Shown here: positions 1-11,708 of the stretch, piece after piece
Numbering within the stretch: position 1 is the stretch's first letter
Layout of the letters: every line of letters starts with the position of its first letter
Assembly (NCBI GenBank): GCA_002005505.1
Contig: KV908396.1
Location: 502,593 to 566,592, forward strand
Reading direction: 5' to 3'
Source of the DNA: Botryococcus braunii
Taxonomy: Eukaryota > Chlorophyta > Trebouxiophyceae
Length of the DNA: 64,000 nt
Position numbers and translations under genes: made by a program
The notes under the pieces: generated by a model
Told to the model about the DNA's origin: nothing
Databases searched by the model: none
What the model saw: the letters and a program-made list of their open reading frames with translations, nothing else

Positions 1-2126
1 GACCAGAGACTGGCATCACATTATGTAAATATGCAGCAGTAAGCATTGCATCCACCCAAAGACTCTCATCTGCCTGAACACCCAACAGCAATGTTCTGGC
101 CTTCTCTTTCAATGTTCGATTCATTCTCTCAGCAACTCCATTCTGCTGTGGAGTATACGCGGCAGAGGTCTCAGTGTGAATGCCATTCTCTGTACAGAAC
201 CCATGAAACGTTTTATTCAAGAACTCTGTGCCCCTGTCAGTCCTAACCGCCTTAACCTTGGATTCTGTCTGTCTCTCCCAGTATGTAATAGTGTCTGTCA
301 AATGAGATGCAATGGTAGCCTTGCTAGTGACTGGTAACACTGAAACGAAATTAGACAACTCATCCACTACTGTGACAGAAAACTTTTCCCCTTCAACGCC
401 AGGAGTTGACATGGCACCAACCGTATCCGCATGTATTCGATGCAGTACTCGAGGCGGCTCATGTGAACTTGGCTTGAAAGATGGTTTACACTGCTTTCCC
501 CGAACACAAGGGTCACAGTGAGTATCGCACTATTGAACAAGGAAGAAGGGACACAGGTATCCCAGTACACAACTCCTCCCTGCTCAAACGCTCTGTGGCT
601 GTCTTCCCAGGATGCCCTAACCTCTCATGCCAAAGTTTTCGCAACTTGCAGTTATGTGCAGGTTTGTGCGCAGCATGATGTGCAGACATAGGGTTCACAC
701 ACACTTGACAAGCCACCTGATATTTGGTGGGATAAATTCCCCTCAGAACATACAACCCATATCTTTCTACAATGCTGCACTCCCAACCCATGGGTCCCAC
801 CAGACTGCTGTAGGTCCCATTCTCACGTGGAACAAATTGAATACCATCCCTTACCCCAGCTGATACAGACAAGAGATTTGTGCTGGCCTGTGGAACACAT
901 TATACATTATGGAGCCACAGTAACTGCCCTTCTGCATTCACCAGACACACACTCCCACTAGCAATGATGGAACCATGAGACTCTGATGTAGCCAACTGCA
1001 GTTGACGTGGTTCTGTGTACAGTGTGGGGTTCTGCAATACACCAAAGTCATTAACCAGGTGGACAGTAGCCCCAGAGTCCACAAGCCATTCCTCGCACGA
1101 GTGCCCTATCCCACCACTCTGTAACACATTAAACGTCACACTGGGCAGTGAGATAGGAACGGCTTCTGCGATTTTAGGACATGGAACATGGGTACTGTTG
1201 GATGCAGAGGGAACACTTGGCAGTGAATGCTTACTTCTGTCGCCAGCTTGCTCCTCTCCAGTACCCTTTTTCCATTTTTTGCACTCCTTGCTGATGTGTC
1301 CACGGCTCCCACACTCCCAGCACCTGACTTTTCGTGACCTCTTTCTGTCTTGCTCTGACTGGTCTGCCTCAGGGTCCTGGGACTTTGGGAGGACTGCCGC
1401 TGCCTTGGGAATAGGACGAGGGAGCTGGTCATTGAAGCCAGCACCATAGGCATGGCTCTGCAGGATTTTTACCACATCTTCTGAGGAGCGCCCGCAACAA
1501 TGCCCATAGAGTGCTCCTTTGAACTGTGCTAGCTCAGTGGGGAGACAATCCACAATAGCATTAGTGACATCTTCGGGGTCAATGGAGTGGGAGTTGTCCA
1601 GGAGGTTCTGGAAAAGTATGAATTTTTTCATGACAAATGTCTCGAACGTCTCCTCCCTGGTCATGTGCTCTGTTTTGAGTGTGTGTAGCCACTGGCGGTT
1701 AACAGACTTGTTGTGTCCTCCAGTGAACTTATTGGCTATGTATAACAGGGCATCAAAGGCATAGGGCTTCATTGTCAACATAGGACTCCACTCCACTGGG
1801 ACACTGCCAGTGATCAGCATCATGGCAGCAGCATTTGCTCTCGTGAAAGGAAGGGGTTTCTGAAAGGCCTCCGTGCACTCCTTGTGGATAGCTGCAGTGG
1901 TCAGATCATAAAGCCAGGACTTGAAATTCCACCCATCCTTTAATAAGGGATGGACTACCTTAACATTTGTTGTTGATGGCTTTGTTTTGTCCTCGTGCAG
2001 TAAGGCTGTCAGTATCGAAACCACTGGGAGTGCTGTCTTCTCCTGTTCTGTGGATTGACCACCCAGACTTACCGGAGGCTGTTGGTTCAGCTGGTCCATT
2101 GGAGATGATTCCGCAGACTGGGTCAT
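1..2126 (-). pseudogene. Family A Gag-Pol remnant (element A0), broken
   Basis: This is the inverted 5' part of a family A copia polyprotein, cut off by the window start. Read on the minus strand it begins at the ATG at 2126 and matches the A4 protein through the Gag domain, the CX2CX4HX4C zinc knuckle and the aspartic protease motif (VDSGATVH), then GAG-pre-integrase and the integrase core. It is not functional as read. A C-to-T change makes a TAA stop at 900-902, where A4 has a Gln codon. A one-base insertion near 532 shifts the frame just before the integrase Cys pair. The upstream in-frame TTG seen further 5' is not needed, because A5 lacks it and still opens at the same ATG. The family assignment is certain. 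Loss of function is inferred from the two lesions. Confidence 0.92.
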
Positions 2127-2263
2127 TGTGTGAAAGGTTATGGGTTTCTGCAAGTCTGGGTCACTTTGCAGATATGAATCGTTCTGGATATGACGTGCAG
2201 CAGGTATTCAAGGCGGACTCCTCGTACTCTGCAACCTTGGCTTCGGCGTAGCTCGATGGGCAG

Positions 2264-2277
2264 GTGGGCCCATAACC
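2264..2277 (-). other. Primer-binding site of A0 (half-tRNA type)
   Basis: Directly next to the LTR end. On the minus strand it reads ggttatgggcccac, complementary to the anticodon-arm sequence of initiator tRNA-Met (GGGCCCAUAACC). Identical in A3, A4, A5 and C. Confidence 0.8.
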
Positions 2278-3588
2278 TGTGAAAGGTTATGGGCAGAGAG
2301 AACACCTGTAAGTCCGCAAAAGGATTTGTCAATGCACTGTAGAGGTTTCGTCAGTCAGACCTCGACACCCCCTTTGCGCGCGACTGATACAGGTTCGACA
2401 GGAGCGCCTTCCCTTGCGGCAACTAAAAAGCAAGTGCGACTGTCTCAAACACAAATCAAATATGCAATAGCAAGCTTCAACTTGTAGCAAACAGACAGGA
2501 CTTCCATTCCGTGGCACAGGATTCGGCCAACCAACGAATCGATTACATGGGACAATATTACTGCTTGCCCTACTGGCACAATCTCATATACGCATAAATT
2601 ACTTCTCACATCAGCTGGTTTCATAGCATCGTCTCAGACATGTTCTGTGCCGGACCTGAGTCCGGCACACTCGTTCCCTTGACGACCTAACAGCACAGCT
2701 TTGCGACAGTCAACGAAATATCTAACCAAATAGGAATTATCTCATTAAATCACAACTACATCAATACCTGTAAGTCCGCAAAAGGATTTGTCAATGCACT
2801 TTAGAGGTTTCGTCAGTCAGACCTCGACACACCTATTGCCCCAAGCATTACGATTTAGCCAGAGCAATGAGCAACATTGCAAATGCAGTGGTTATCAAAT
2901 ACATCATGCTATTCTATCATCTGTCAAAGTGCCAACGTACCCTTTGCGCGCGACTGATACAGGTTCGACAGGAGCGCCTTCCCTTGCGGCAACCAAAAAG
3001 CAAGTGCGACTGTCTCAAACACAAATCAAATATGCAATAGCAAGCTTCAACTTGTAGCAAACAGACAGGACTTCCATTCCGTGGCACAGGATTCGGCCAA
3101 CCAACGAATGACGAGTCTGTCGCCTCCAGCAGTTAAATACCTGACCGTGTTTGGCGCCCAAGGGACTCGATAAAAGTCGAGTCCCTGAAAGCTTCTCATT
3201 CCAAAAGGTCCCTAATTGGTAATCCAATACGGATGATGTTTCCTAGACAAAATACCTAAAGGTCCCATTTTCTGTACCTAATTAAACACACTGATGTGGC
3301 CGCCTAAGAATTAGTTTGACTGACCTCGAAGACGTATTCGAGGTCCCAAAAACAAGTTCCACTGAGTGCCACGATGCTGTGTGAGTCAATGCAAAGTTGT
3401 CCAAACCTCTATGTGAAGTTACGTGAGGAAGACTGAGGTCTGTCAAGGAATTATGTCGCTTCACAGCCAAGTTCCTAGGACTAGCTGGAAGAAGTATGCA
3501 GTAGTTTGCACCTAAGGCCCAACAGTGTTGTGCCGTCCAGGGCAGCCTGGCATGCACGACTGTTTTTCCTAGAATGAGTCAGAAGAAT
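2278..3588 (-). repeat. 5' LTR of A0 (family A), truncated by B1
   Basis: Inverted family A LTR, ending (minus sense) in the shared terminus ctttcaca next to the primer-binding site. It holds 1311 of about 1378 bp. The missing part is the outer ~67 bp of U3, lost where B1 begins at 3589. It contains both internal repeat copies. The TATA position reads TATGAAA rather than the TATAAAA of A3, A4 and A5, as in the other older A LTRs here. Confidence 0.93.
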
Positions 3589-4365
3589 TGTTGGCAAAGA
3601 CATCTTTTATTGGACGTATAATGTCTTAGCATAAGTTGCATGTTCGTATGAACCTTAGTTTATGGCCCTACAATAATGAACAGTTATCTTACTTTGCAAA
3701 AATTGGGTTTTTCCGTAAAATCCGGAGGTTCTTAGAGATACGGATGTTTTAGGACGACAACGGATGTTTCGGACTCTTGTTGATTCGGTCGATTTCGAAG
3801 TACGAGTCGATCGGACACGTACAATAAACAATTGGCTGCAAAGTGTACTTGTTTTTAAGTACGATCGGTTATTTTGCGAATGAGTCGACGAGGCCGATCG
3901 ACAAGGCGTAGAAGTATTTCTGTCCATAAGTGTCGACGGAGCTGATCGACTGGGCCGATCGACGCGGCATATAGCATTCTGGCAAGTAGTATTCTGTCAA
4001 TAGGAATCTGTTTTGCACGGAACAACGATTCTAGGTTGATAAAGGGGTAGAGACAGAGTCGTATTCTCAGACATTCGATTGCTGTCTCCGGTGCCTCAAG
4101 TCGGACCTCTGTATTTCCGTTTGGCACCGTCCTTTGCCTGCATTAACTCAGCTGTCGCTTGCTATGCAGGTGTGTTTAGTTGTTTCGAGCTTTATTGTAT
4201 AGTTTGATATATGTAAAAGACATTCGATTGCTGTCTCCGGTGCCTCAAGTCGGACCTCTGTATTTCCGTTTGGCACCGTCCTTTGCCTGCATTAACTCAG
4301 CTGTCGCTTGCTATGCAGGAATCCTGAAACTGTTTTTGATCAAATTGACATCAAATAATCGAATA
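3589..4365 (+). repeat. 5' LTR of B1 (777 bp)
   Basis: Starts TGTTGGCAAAG. Its right end is fixed because 5' and 3' LTRs of family B share sequence up to cgaata and diverge there, 5' copies continuing into the primer-binding site. All B LTRs measure 777 bp (776 in one). The end TA in place of CA is unusual. It is rich in ccgatcgac-type motifs and contains two 102-bp direct repeats. Confidence 0.93.
4069..4319 (+). repeat. Pair of 102-bp direct repeats inside the B LTR
   Basis: Repeat units at 4069-4170 and 4218-4319 are separated by 47 bp that include an AT-rich, TATA-like stretch (ttgatatatgtaa). Both units end in gctatgcagg. The first is followed by tgtgttt, giving a CAG|GTGTG donor-like junction. 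The same pair is present in every B LTR in the window. Confidence 0.95.
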
Positions 4366-4716
4366 TGGTATCGGCGACACCGTTTGGTGTCGATACTGGT
4401 CACTGCTCCCGCCAGCAGCGAGGAGAATAATACGCATACAACTATTTGCAAGCTTCAGCAAGTCTCCAGAAATTTTCGCCCATTTCTCTGCTTTCAACGT
4501 AGTTGTTTGTAGTGTCTTGGGTTGAACGATCGCTTGGAACTTCAGGTTGCTGGATTGTCTCGCTGGAAAGGCACTTGTGTTGATCCAGTAGTGAGAGACA
4601 ATTGGATGTATTGGCTGTTGGGATCTGGTGGTTGTGGAATATCTGTTTTAAGTGCAAGAAAGTTTGTTTTCCTTTTAATCTTTCTTTGCCAGTTGCCCGT
4701 CAAGGCTTCTGGAATA
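4366..4716 (+). other. B1 leader with primer-binding site
   Basis: The first bases (4366-4376, tggtatcggcg) start with TGG directly at the LTR end, as expected for a site pairing with the 3' CCA end of a tRNA. The implied acceptor begins A1 and pairs with U72, a mark of eukaryotic initiator tRNA-Met. The site is followed by an imperfect hairpin (cgacacc ... ggtgtcg). The remainder is non-coding. In B1 the gag frame is open upstream through the leader because of one base change, but B2 and B3 have a TAA there. The start is therefore taken as the ATG at 4717. Confidence 0.75.
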
Positions 4717-7700
4717 ATGTCACAGACAGAATTACAAGATGAAGGATTCAATGTCAGTATTGAGATAGAACCTGCCAGCCCAATGGGCAGGAATGTCTTT
4801 AGGAATCCTACCTATGATGCAGAAGCAGTCACTGATGATTCTGTGTCACATGTTACAGGGGTCCTCAATGGAATGCAGCAGCAAACTGATGAGGGTCTAC
4901 AAAGACCACAGGGAGACTCAGAATGGGAAGCATGGGGATATGATCCACAGACTCAAAACATACCTCTAAACCCTGCTTTCTCAAGACGAGACAACCTTGG
5001 TACCTTTGTACCTGCTCAGCAGGCTGCTGCATCTCCTGCCCCTATGTCTTCTAGAGTGCTAGGCTTTCAAACAAATTTGCCTTCCTCTGGACCTGTCTTA
5101 AGCCCTTTGTTTGGGATACCTAGGACTGCAGTCAGGATGCCAGTGAGGCCTACACACTTACCTGTACCTAGTGCACCACTGGCAGGTGCACCAGTCAATG
5201 TTTCCTCATTCATGACAAGTGTACCACACACAGGTATTATGCTTTCAGGAAACATAAATCAGGCAAGTACAGCATCAGGTACTACAGTAGTGCATGTTCC
5301 CTTGGCAACTGGTGGCACAATGCCAATCAGTTTGCCAATATCTACAATTTTAAACTCTATTGCACCAACTGTTCAAAGTGTGAGTGCTACACAGGGAACT
5401 GCTGCACAGTCAACGGCACAAGTGTCTGCCCCACCTCCTCCACCTCCACCAGGTGGTGGGCCTCCTTATAGTGGTCCACCAGGAGGTGGTGGCTGGCCTC
5501 CAAATCCACCAGGGGGTTCCTCCTCAGGCCCTCCCTGGTTTAGTGGTGTACCTGGCAGTTGGGGTATGGTGAATTCCAACCCCTATGGTTACAGTGGGTA
5601 TCCCTTCATGAAGTTCAATTCTCCTTCTCAAAGGCTTACTCCAAAGTTAGAGCCCCTGAAACTAAATGATGATAACTGGGTCATATGGTCTAGATATGTT
5701 CATGCAATGCTTATAGAGATGGGGGTAGAATACTGTATTCTTCATGACATGAGAGGTTATTTAGATGATTATAAGGCCCAGAGCACACAGTCTTGTTCAG
5801 AGGAGTATCAAATACAAATCTCTGATCATTTGTCTGCCTACTCTATGTGGGACTACTTGATGGCCTTATTTGTTACAAAAGCAAATGGCAAAATCATATC
5901 TCTCCAGGAAGAGTCCCGCACCTTCAAGATGCATACAAATGAGAAACCTTCCTCATATGTGTTAAGGGGTAGAAAAATAGCCAACACCATTAAAAGCTTA
6001 GGACATGAGTTCAGTGACCTCTCACTCTGCACTATGCTTTTAAATGGACTCCCTGAGGAGTATAATATACATAAGCAGGTTCAACAATCTATTATAGTGT
6101 CCAATCCTGATGTGAATCTGCTACAACACTCTTTAGAGCTGGCACATATGCAGATAGTGAATAAGAAACTCCAAACCCCACCACCTAAAAACAACACCTT
6201 TAACCAGAAGTCCTCTCCTGGTCAAGGTTACAACCTTAAGTATAAGGCACCAAATTCTCCTACTTCAAATGCTGTAGAGAAAGGTGCTAATCAAGGTGGT
6301 GGTGGGCAGAGTGGTAAAACAGCCTTCCAACAGATAGGGAGGCCTTTACCATTTTGCAGGTACTGCAAGCAGGATGGACACAGCATAGAGACCTGCCCTA
6401 AGTTGGAGGGGAAGAGAGTTAGCTTTGCTTCTCCACCAAAGCAGAGCCACTGCACACAGCTATATACAGTTTGCTCTGAACCCTCTATTTCTGGTTGGCT
6501 GATAGATTCTGGTTCAACAGATCATATTTCCCCTGACTGTGAGAATATGATGAATTATGTCAAGTATGATAAACCAGATATCCTGATAGTAGCAAATGGT
6601 GGTAGGGAGGAAATCATTGGTGAGGGTACTGTGCAGGTCTTCCTGGAAACAGGAAACTCTCTTTACCTTTACAATGTTAAACATGTACCCTCAGCTAAAA
6701 AGCGTTTATTGTCTGTAGGGAAGGCCTATCATGATGGGTTAGATGTTCATATAAATGGCATTCACTGTCACCTTACAGATTCAAATGGTGATCTTGTGGG
6801 CATTGCTGAACATGTATACCCTTATCAGTGGCTCACAGACCTTTCTATACAAAACAGTGTTCCCCTACCAGTGTCAAATGAAAAGACACAGTGCAACCAT
6901 ACAAAGGTGGATGTAGATCTGGTAAACATATGGCATCAGCGTTTTGGTCATCTCTCTGCTCAAAACTTGCAAAGGTTGAGCAGGGAGAAAATGGTAGAAG
7001 GCTTAAAACTCCCATCAGGTGACCTATCCAAGTGCATTGGTCATCAAGGTACTTGCGATGCCTGTATGCATGGGAGGCAGACAGCCTCACCATTTAAATC
7101 AACCCAAAATACTTGTTCAAAACCTCTTGAAGTCATTCACATGGACCTTATGGGCCCCATAGATCCTGAAACTCCTGAAGGATACAAGTATGCCCTTGTC
7201 ATTTTGGATGAGTTCACAGAGTACTCATTTGTTGTTCTGATTAAATCTAAGAGTGATGCAGCAAAAGAAGCTACATACATTCTCACAGCTTTGCAAAACC
7301 AGCAAGACTGTAAAGTACAATTTATCAGAACAGATAATGGTACTGAGTTCAATGGGTTGTTCAAATTCTGTAGGGAGCATGGGGCAGTTCACCAGAAGAC
7401 TGCCCCATATGCACATCAGCAGAATGGGAAAATAGAGAGGCTCAACCGTACGCTACAGGAGAAAGCAAGGTGTTTGCTAGCTGCCTCAGGTTTATCATCT
7501 GAAAACTGGGGTGAAGCTCTTCTTACTTCAAATTATGTTAGAAATATGTCTCCTGTTAAGCACTTGAGCAAAACCCCATTTGAAATGATGCATGGAAAGG
7601 CTCCCAATGTTTCACATCTCAGAATCTTTGGCTCCAAATGTTTTCTCCTTCTTCCTAAGTCAAAGAGGGGAGGGAAATTTGAGCCTGTCAGTGCTGAGGG

Positions 7701-8848
7701 TATCTTTGTAGGTTATGATGGCCTTAGCAAGAACTACAAAGTTCTTGTTGATGGAACGATTGATGTTTACTGCAGAGAGTATGTCAAATTCTCTGAACAT
7801 GCTGTTCATGATCTGCCTGAAGCATTGGCTGAAGACGAGGAGGATGACACTTGCCCATCACTAGTGAGTGTCTCTGATTCTGACTCAGAAGATGGTCATT
7901 CTGATGATGGTGATAACACTGAACAAATGCCTGATGTCTCTTCTGCATTAGATATCCCAGAAATTAGCTTAGAGCTAGATCAGGGTACTACACTAGTTAG
8001 TGCTGGAGAGCAAACGGGAAAGGATCAGGATCACTCTGGTCTTGATCCTAGTGGGACTAAGCATGGTAAAAGTGCAGCCGCGGGAAGTACGGACGCTTTA
8101 GATCCAGAACCCTGTTACACAAGTGCTGCAAGTCCGCGCCCACTTAAGGGTGTTCCACAAGCGACTATCCATGAAATGAGTGGGGGGAGTGTCCCAGACC
8201 CCCAATTAGAACCTGGAGTAGACCAGGATGTGGTCCCTAAGCCTCCAGCAGGTGGTTTCAGCAGTAAGTATCCAGTTAGGAACAGGAAAAATACAGAAAC
8301 ACATCCCTGGTGGTCTGGTGCACACACTACAGAAACCCAAACCTCTTTCCTTGGATATGTTCAAGTCCAAAAAGACACAATATATGTTGAACCTGTCACT
8401 TACTTTCAAGCTATCAACTCTCCTGAAGCTGAAAAATGGTTGGATGCCATGAAAGATGAAATGCAGTCTCTCTCTGCTCTTGGCACCTGGACATATGTGG
8501 AAGTTTCAGATGCACAACGCAAAAAGGCCCTCCCTGTCAAATGGGTCTACAAAATAAAGCTCACTGAAACAGGGGAGGTGGATAGATTTAAAGCAAGACT
8601 GGTAGCAAAGGGTTTCAAACAGATATATGGCATAGATTACACTGAAGTCTATGCCCCTGTGTCTAAACATACCACACTAAGGTACCTGTTGGCGAAGGCT
8701 GTGAACAGGGACATGCATGTGCATCAGATGGATGTCAGCACAGCCTTCCTACATGGGAAATTAGCAGAGGAAATTTATGTGCAGCAACCAGAGGGTTTTC
8801 ATGTAGGTGGACCCAATACTGTTTGCAAGCTGCACAAGGCCCTCTATG
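4717..8848 (+). pseudogene. Family B Gag-Pol of B1, truncated in RT
   Basis: Open from the ATG at 4717 to the junction at 8848, then running out in the next LTR at 8889. Present are a proline/glycine-rich Gag N-terminus, a CCHC knuckle (CRYCKQDGHSIETC), protease (LIDSGSTDH), the integrase HHCC and catalytic residues, and the RT start through DVSTAFLHG. It ends at the conserved LYGLKQ block. Missing are the YVDD box and RNase H, so no complete polymerase can be made. Relative to B3 it lacks one Leu codon in the N-terminal region and two Ile codons near 5792. Copy identity is certain. The product is presumed inactive. Confidence 0.93.
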
Positions 8849-9625
8849 TGTTGGCAAAGACATCTTTTATTGGACATATAATGTCTTAGCATAAGTTGCA
8901 TGTTCGTATGAACCTTAGTTTATAGCCCTACAATAATGAACAGTTATCTTACTTTGCAAAAATTGGGTCTTTCCGTAAAATCCGGAGGTTCTTAGAGATA
9001 CGGATGTTTTAGGACGACAACGGATGTTTCGGACTCTTGTTGATTCGGTCGATTTCGAAGTACGAGTCGATCGGCCACGTACAATAAACAATTGGCTGCA
9101 AAGTGTACTTGTTTTTAAGTACGATCGGTTATTTTGCGAATGAGTCGACGAGGCCGATCGACAAGGCGTAGAAGTATTTCTGTCCATAAGTGTCGACGGA
9201 GCTGATCGACTGGGCCGATCGACGCGGCATATAGCATTCTGGCAAGTAGTATTCTGTCAATAGGAATCTGTTTTGCACGGAACAACGATTCTAGGTGGAT
9301 AAAGGGGTAGAGACAGAGTCGTATCCTCAGACATTCGATTGCTGTCTCCGGTGCCTCAAGTCGGACCTCTGTATTTCCGTTTGGCACCGTCCTTTGCCTG
9401 CATTAACTCAGCTGTCGCTTGCTATGCAGGTGTGTTTAATTGTTTCGAGCTTTATTGTATAGTTTGATATATGTAATAGACATTCGATTGCTGTCTCCGG
9501 TGCCTCAAGTCGGACCTCTGTATTTCCGTTTGGCACCGTCCTTTGCCTGCATTAACTCAGCTGTCGCTTGCTATGCAGGAATCCTGAAACTGTTTTTGAT
9601 CAAATTGACATCAAATAATCGAATA
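8849..9625 (+). repeat. 5' LTR of B2 (777 bp)
   Basis: Same termini, internal 102-bp repeats and length as the B1 LTR. It begins directly after the codon for the conserved LY of B1 reverse transcriptase. Confidence 0.95.
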
Positions 9626-9976
9626 TGGTATCGGCGACACCGTTTGGTGTCGATACTGGTCACTGCTCCCGCCAGCAGCGAGGACAATAATACGCATACA
9701 GCTATTTGCAAGCTTCAGCAAGTCTCCAGAAATTCTCGCCCATTTCTCTGCTTTCAACGTAGTTGTTTGTAGTGTCTTGGGTTGAACGATCGCTTGGAAC
9801 TTCGGGTTGCTGGATTGTCTCGCTGGAAAGGCACTTGTGTTGATCTAGTAGTGAGAGACAATTGGATGTATTGGCTGTTGGGATCTGGTGGTTGTGGAAT
9901 ATCTGTTTAAAGTGCAAGCAAGTTTGTTTTCCTTTTAATCTTTCTTTGCCAGTTGCCCGTCAAGGCTTCTGGAATA
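9626..9976 (+). other. B2 leader with primer-binding site
   Basis: Primer-binding site tggtatcggcg at 9626-9636, then non-coding leader to the ATG at 9977. An in-frame TAA within the leader (ctgtttaaag) shows that translation starts downstream of it. Confidence 0.78.
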
Positions 9977-10994
9977 ATGTCACAGACAGAATCACAAGAT
10001 GAAGGATTCAATGTCAGTATTGAGATAGAACCTGCCAGCCCAATGGGCAGGAATGTCTTTAGGAATCCTACCTATGATGCAGAAGCAGTCACTGATGATT
10101 CTGTGTCACATGTTACAGGGGTCCTAAATGGAATGCAGCAGCAAACTGATGAGGGTCTACAAAGACCACAGGGAGACTCAGAATGGGAAGCATGGGGATA
10201 TGATCCACAGACTCAAAACATACCTCTAAACCCTGCTTTCTCAAGACGAGACAACCTTGGTACCTTTGTACCTGCTCAGCAAGCTGCTGCATCTCCTGCC
10301 CCTATGTCTTCTAGAGTGCTAGGCTTTCAAACAAATTTGCCTGCCTCCAGACCTGTCTTAAGCCCTTTGTTTGGGATACCTAGGACTGCTGTCAGGATCC
10401 CAGTGAGGCCTACACACTTACCTGTACCTAGTGCACCACTGGCAGGTGCACCAGTCAATGTTTCCTCATTCATGACAAGTGTACCACACACAGGTATTAT
10501 GCTCCTTTCAGGAAACATAAATCAGGCAAGTACAGCATCAGGTACTACAGTAGTGCATGTTCCCTTGGCAACTGGTGGCACAATGCCAATCAGTCTTCCA
10601 ACATCTACAATTTTAAACTCTATTGCACCAACTGTTCAAAGTGTGAGTGCTACACAGGGAACTGCTGCACAGTCAACGGCACAAGTGTCTGCCCCACCTC
10701 CTCCACCTCCACCAGGTGGTGGGCCTCCTTATAGTGGTCCACCAGGAGGTGGTGGCTGGCCTCCAAATCCACCAGGGGGTTCTTCCTCAGGCCCTCCCTG
10801 GTTTAGTGGTGTACCTGGCAGTTGGGGTATGGTGAATTCCAACCCCTATGGTTACAGTGGGTATCCCTTCATGAAGTTCAATTCTCCTTCTCAAAGGCTT
10901 ACTCCAAAGTTAGAGCCCCTTAAACTTAATGATGATAACTGGGTCATATGGTCTAGATATGTTCATGCAATGCTTATAGAGATGGGGGTAGAAT
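9977..10994 (+). pseudogene. B2 gag, N-terminal part, interrupted by C
   Basis: N-terminal Gag of family B, with the run of prolines and glycines near residue 240-275 and the start of the copia Gag core (LNDDNWVIWSRYV). The frame is broken after the Val-Glu codons, where element C begins, and a TGA lies a few bases inside C. The reading frame resumes at 18012. The same position in B3 (46913-46917) is uninterrupted. Confidence 0.93.
10990..10994. other. Target-site duplication of C, left copy
   Basis: agaat, repeated at 18007-18011. The empty site with a single agaat is present in B3 at 46913-46917. Confidence 0.95.
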
Positions 10995-11688
10995 TGTGAA
11001 AGGTTATGGGCAATCGGCTTTCCCTGTACAAAGCAGACAGGTCGTCAATAGACGAAGTTACTCCAGCTACAGTCCGTACGACTGTCTGCTGAGTGCCACA
11101 CACAACTGTCGGACAAGACTAGCATCTGGTGATGCCCAGCATCTTTCACAACCAGTTCCGTTACATCATTATCTTGTACACAAGCACCGATCAAGCAATC
11201 ACTAGATAAGGCTCTAGACGGCTACGTTCAAGTACATGCCTATACTCCCTGAAGTCACTGTCCCTTATCTGTTTGAGTGACTACAGGGTACACTAAGCTT
11301 GTTCACTCTCACAATAGCAACAATGATACAACACACACTGCCGCACCGTACCTGTACAAAGCAGACAGGTCGTCAATAGACGAAGTTACTCCAGCTACAG
11401 TCCGTACGACTGTCTGCTGAGTGCCACACACAACTGTCGGACAAGACTAGCATCTGGTGATGCCCAGCATCTTTCACAACCAGTTGGTATTCACTCCGGT
11501 GGGGCAGCCTTAAGAGTTCATCCGACAAACGTGTGATCTAGATAGGATTGTACCTTATGTTCGAAAACGTCCAGAATCTGCCGTGTCTCAAGGTACCTTA
11601 TGTTCTCAATGGACCCATATCCTAATAGTGCACACATGAAGATCACTTAAAGCACAAGGCATTCAATAATAATGTTCAGAACTCAACA
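10995..11688 (-). repeat. 3' LTR of C (694 bp)
   Basis: On the plus strand it runs from tgtgaaagg to aactcaaca. It carries two 135-bp direct repeats at 11023-11157 and 11351-11485, and a short inverted repeat (agtcact ... agtgact). In coding sense the repeats end in gtacagg, so their ends resemble those of the A and B LTR repeats. The terminal 17 bases are the same as those of family A. Confidence 0.96.
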
Positions 11689-11697
11689 CTTCCCCTT
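11689..11697 (-). other. Polypurine tract of C
   Basis: Minus-strand sequence aaggggaag lies immediately upstream of the 3' LTR, the usual position for plus-strand priming. It is the same purine run as in family A. Confidence 0.85.
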
Positions 11698-11708
11698 GCC
11701 TGCATGCT

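Larger units (their letters stand above)
3589..8848 (+). mobile_element. Copia element B1, 3'-truncated
   Basis: A family B element with a complete 5' LTR, primer-binding site, leader and most of gag-pol. It stops inside reverse transcriptase at 8848, where the LTR of B2 begins. The rest of pol and the 3' LTR are absent from the window. It sits in the A0 LTR after agaat (3584-3588). No matching right-hand duplication is seen, because the right end is lost. B1 differs from B2 and B3 by several substitutions and small indels, so it is an older or separate copy. Confidence 0.92.
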
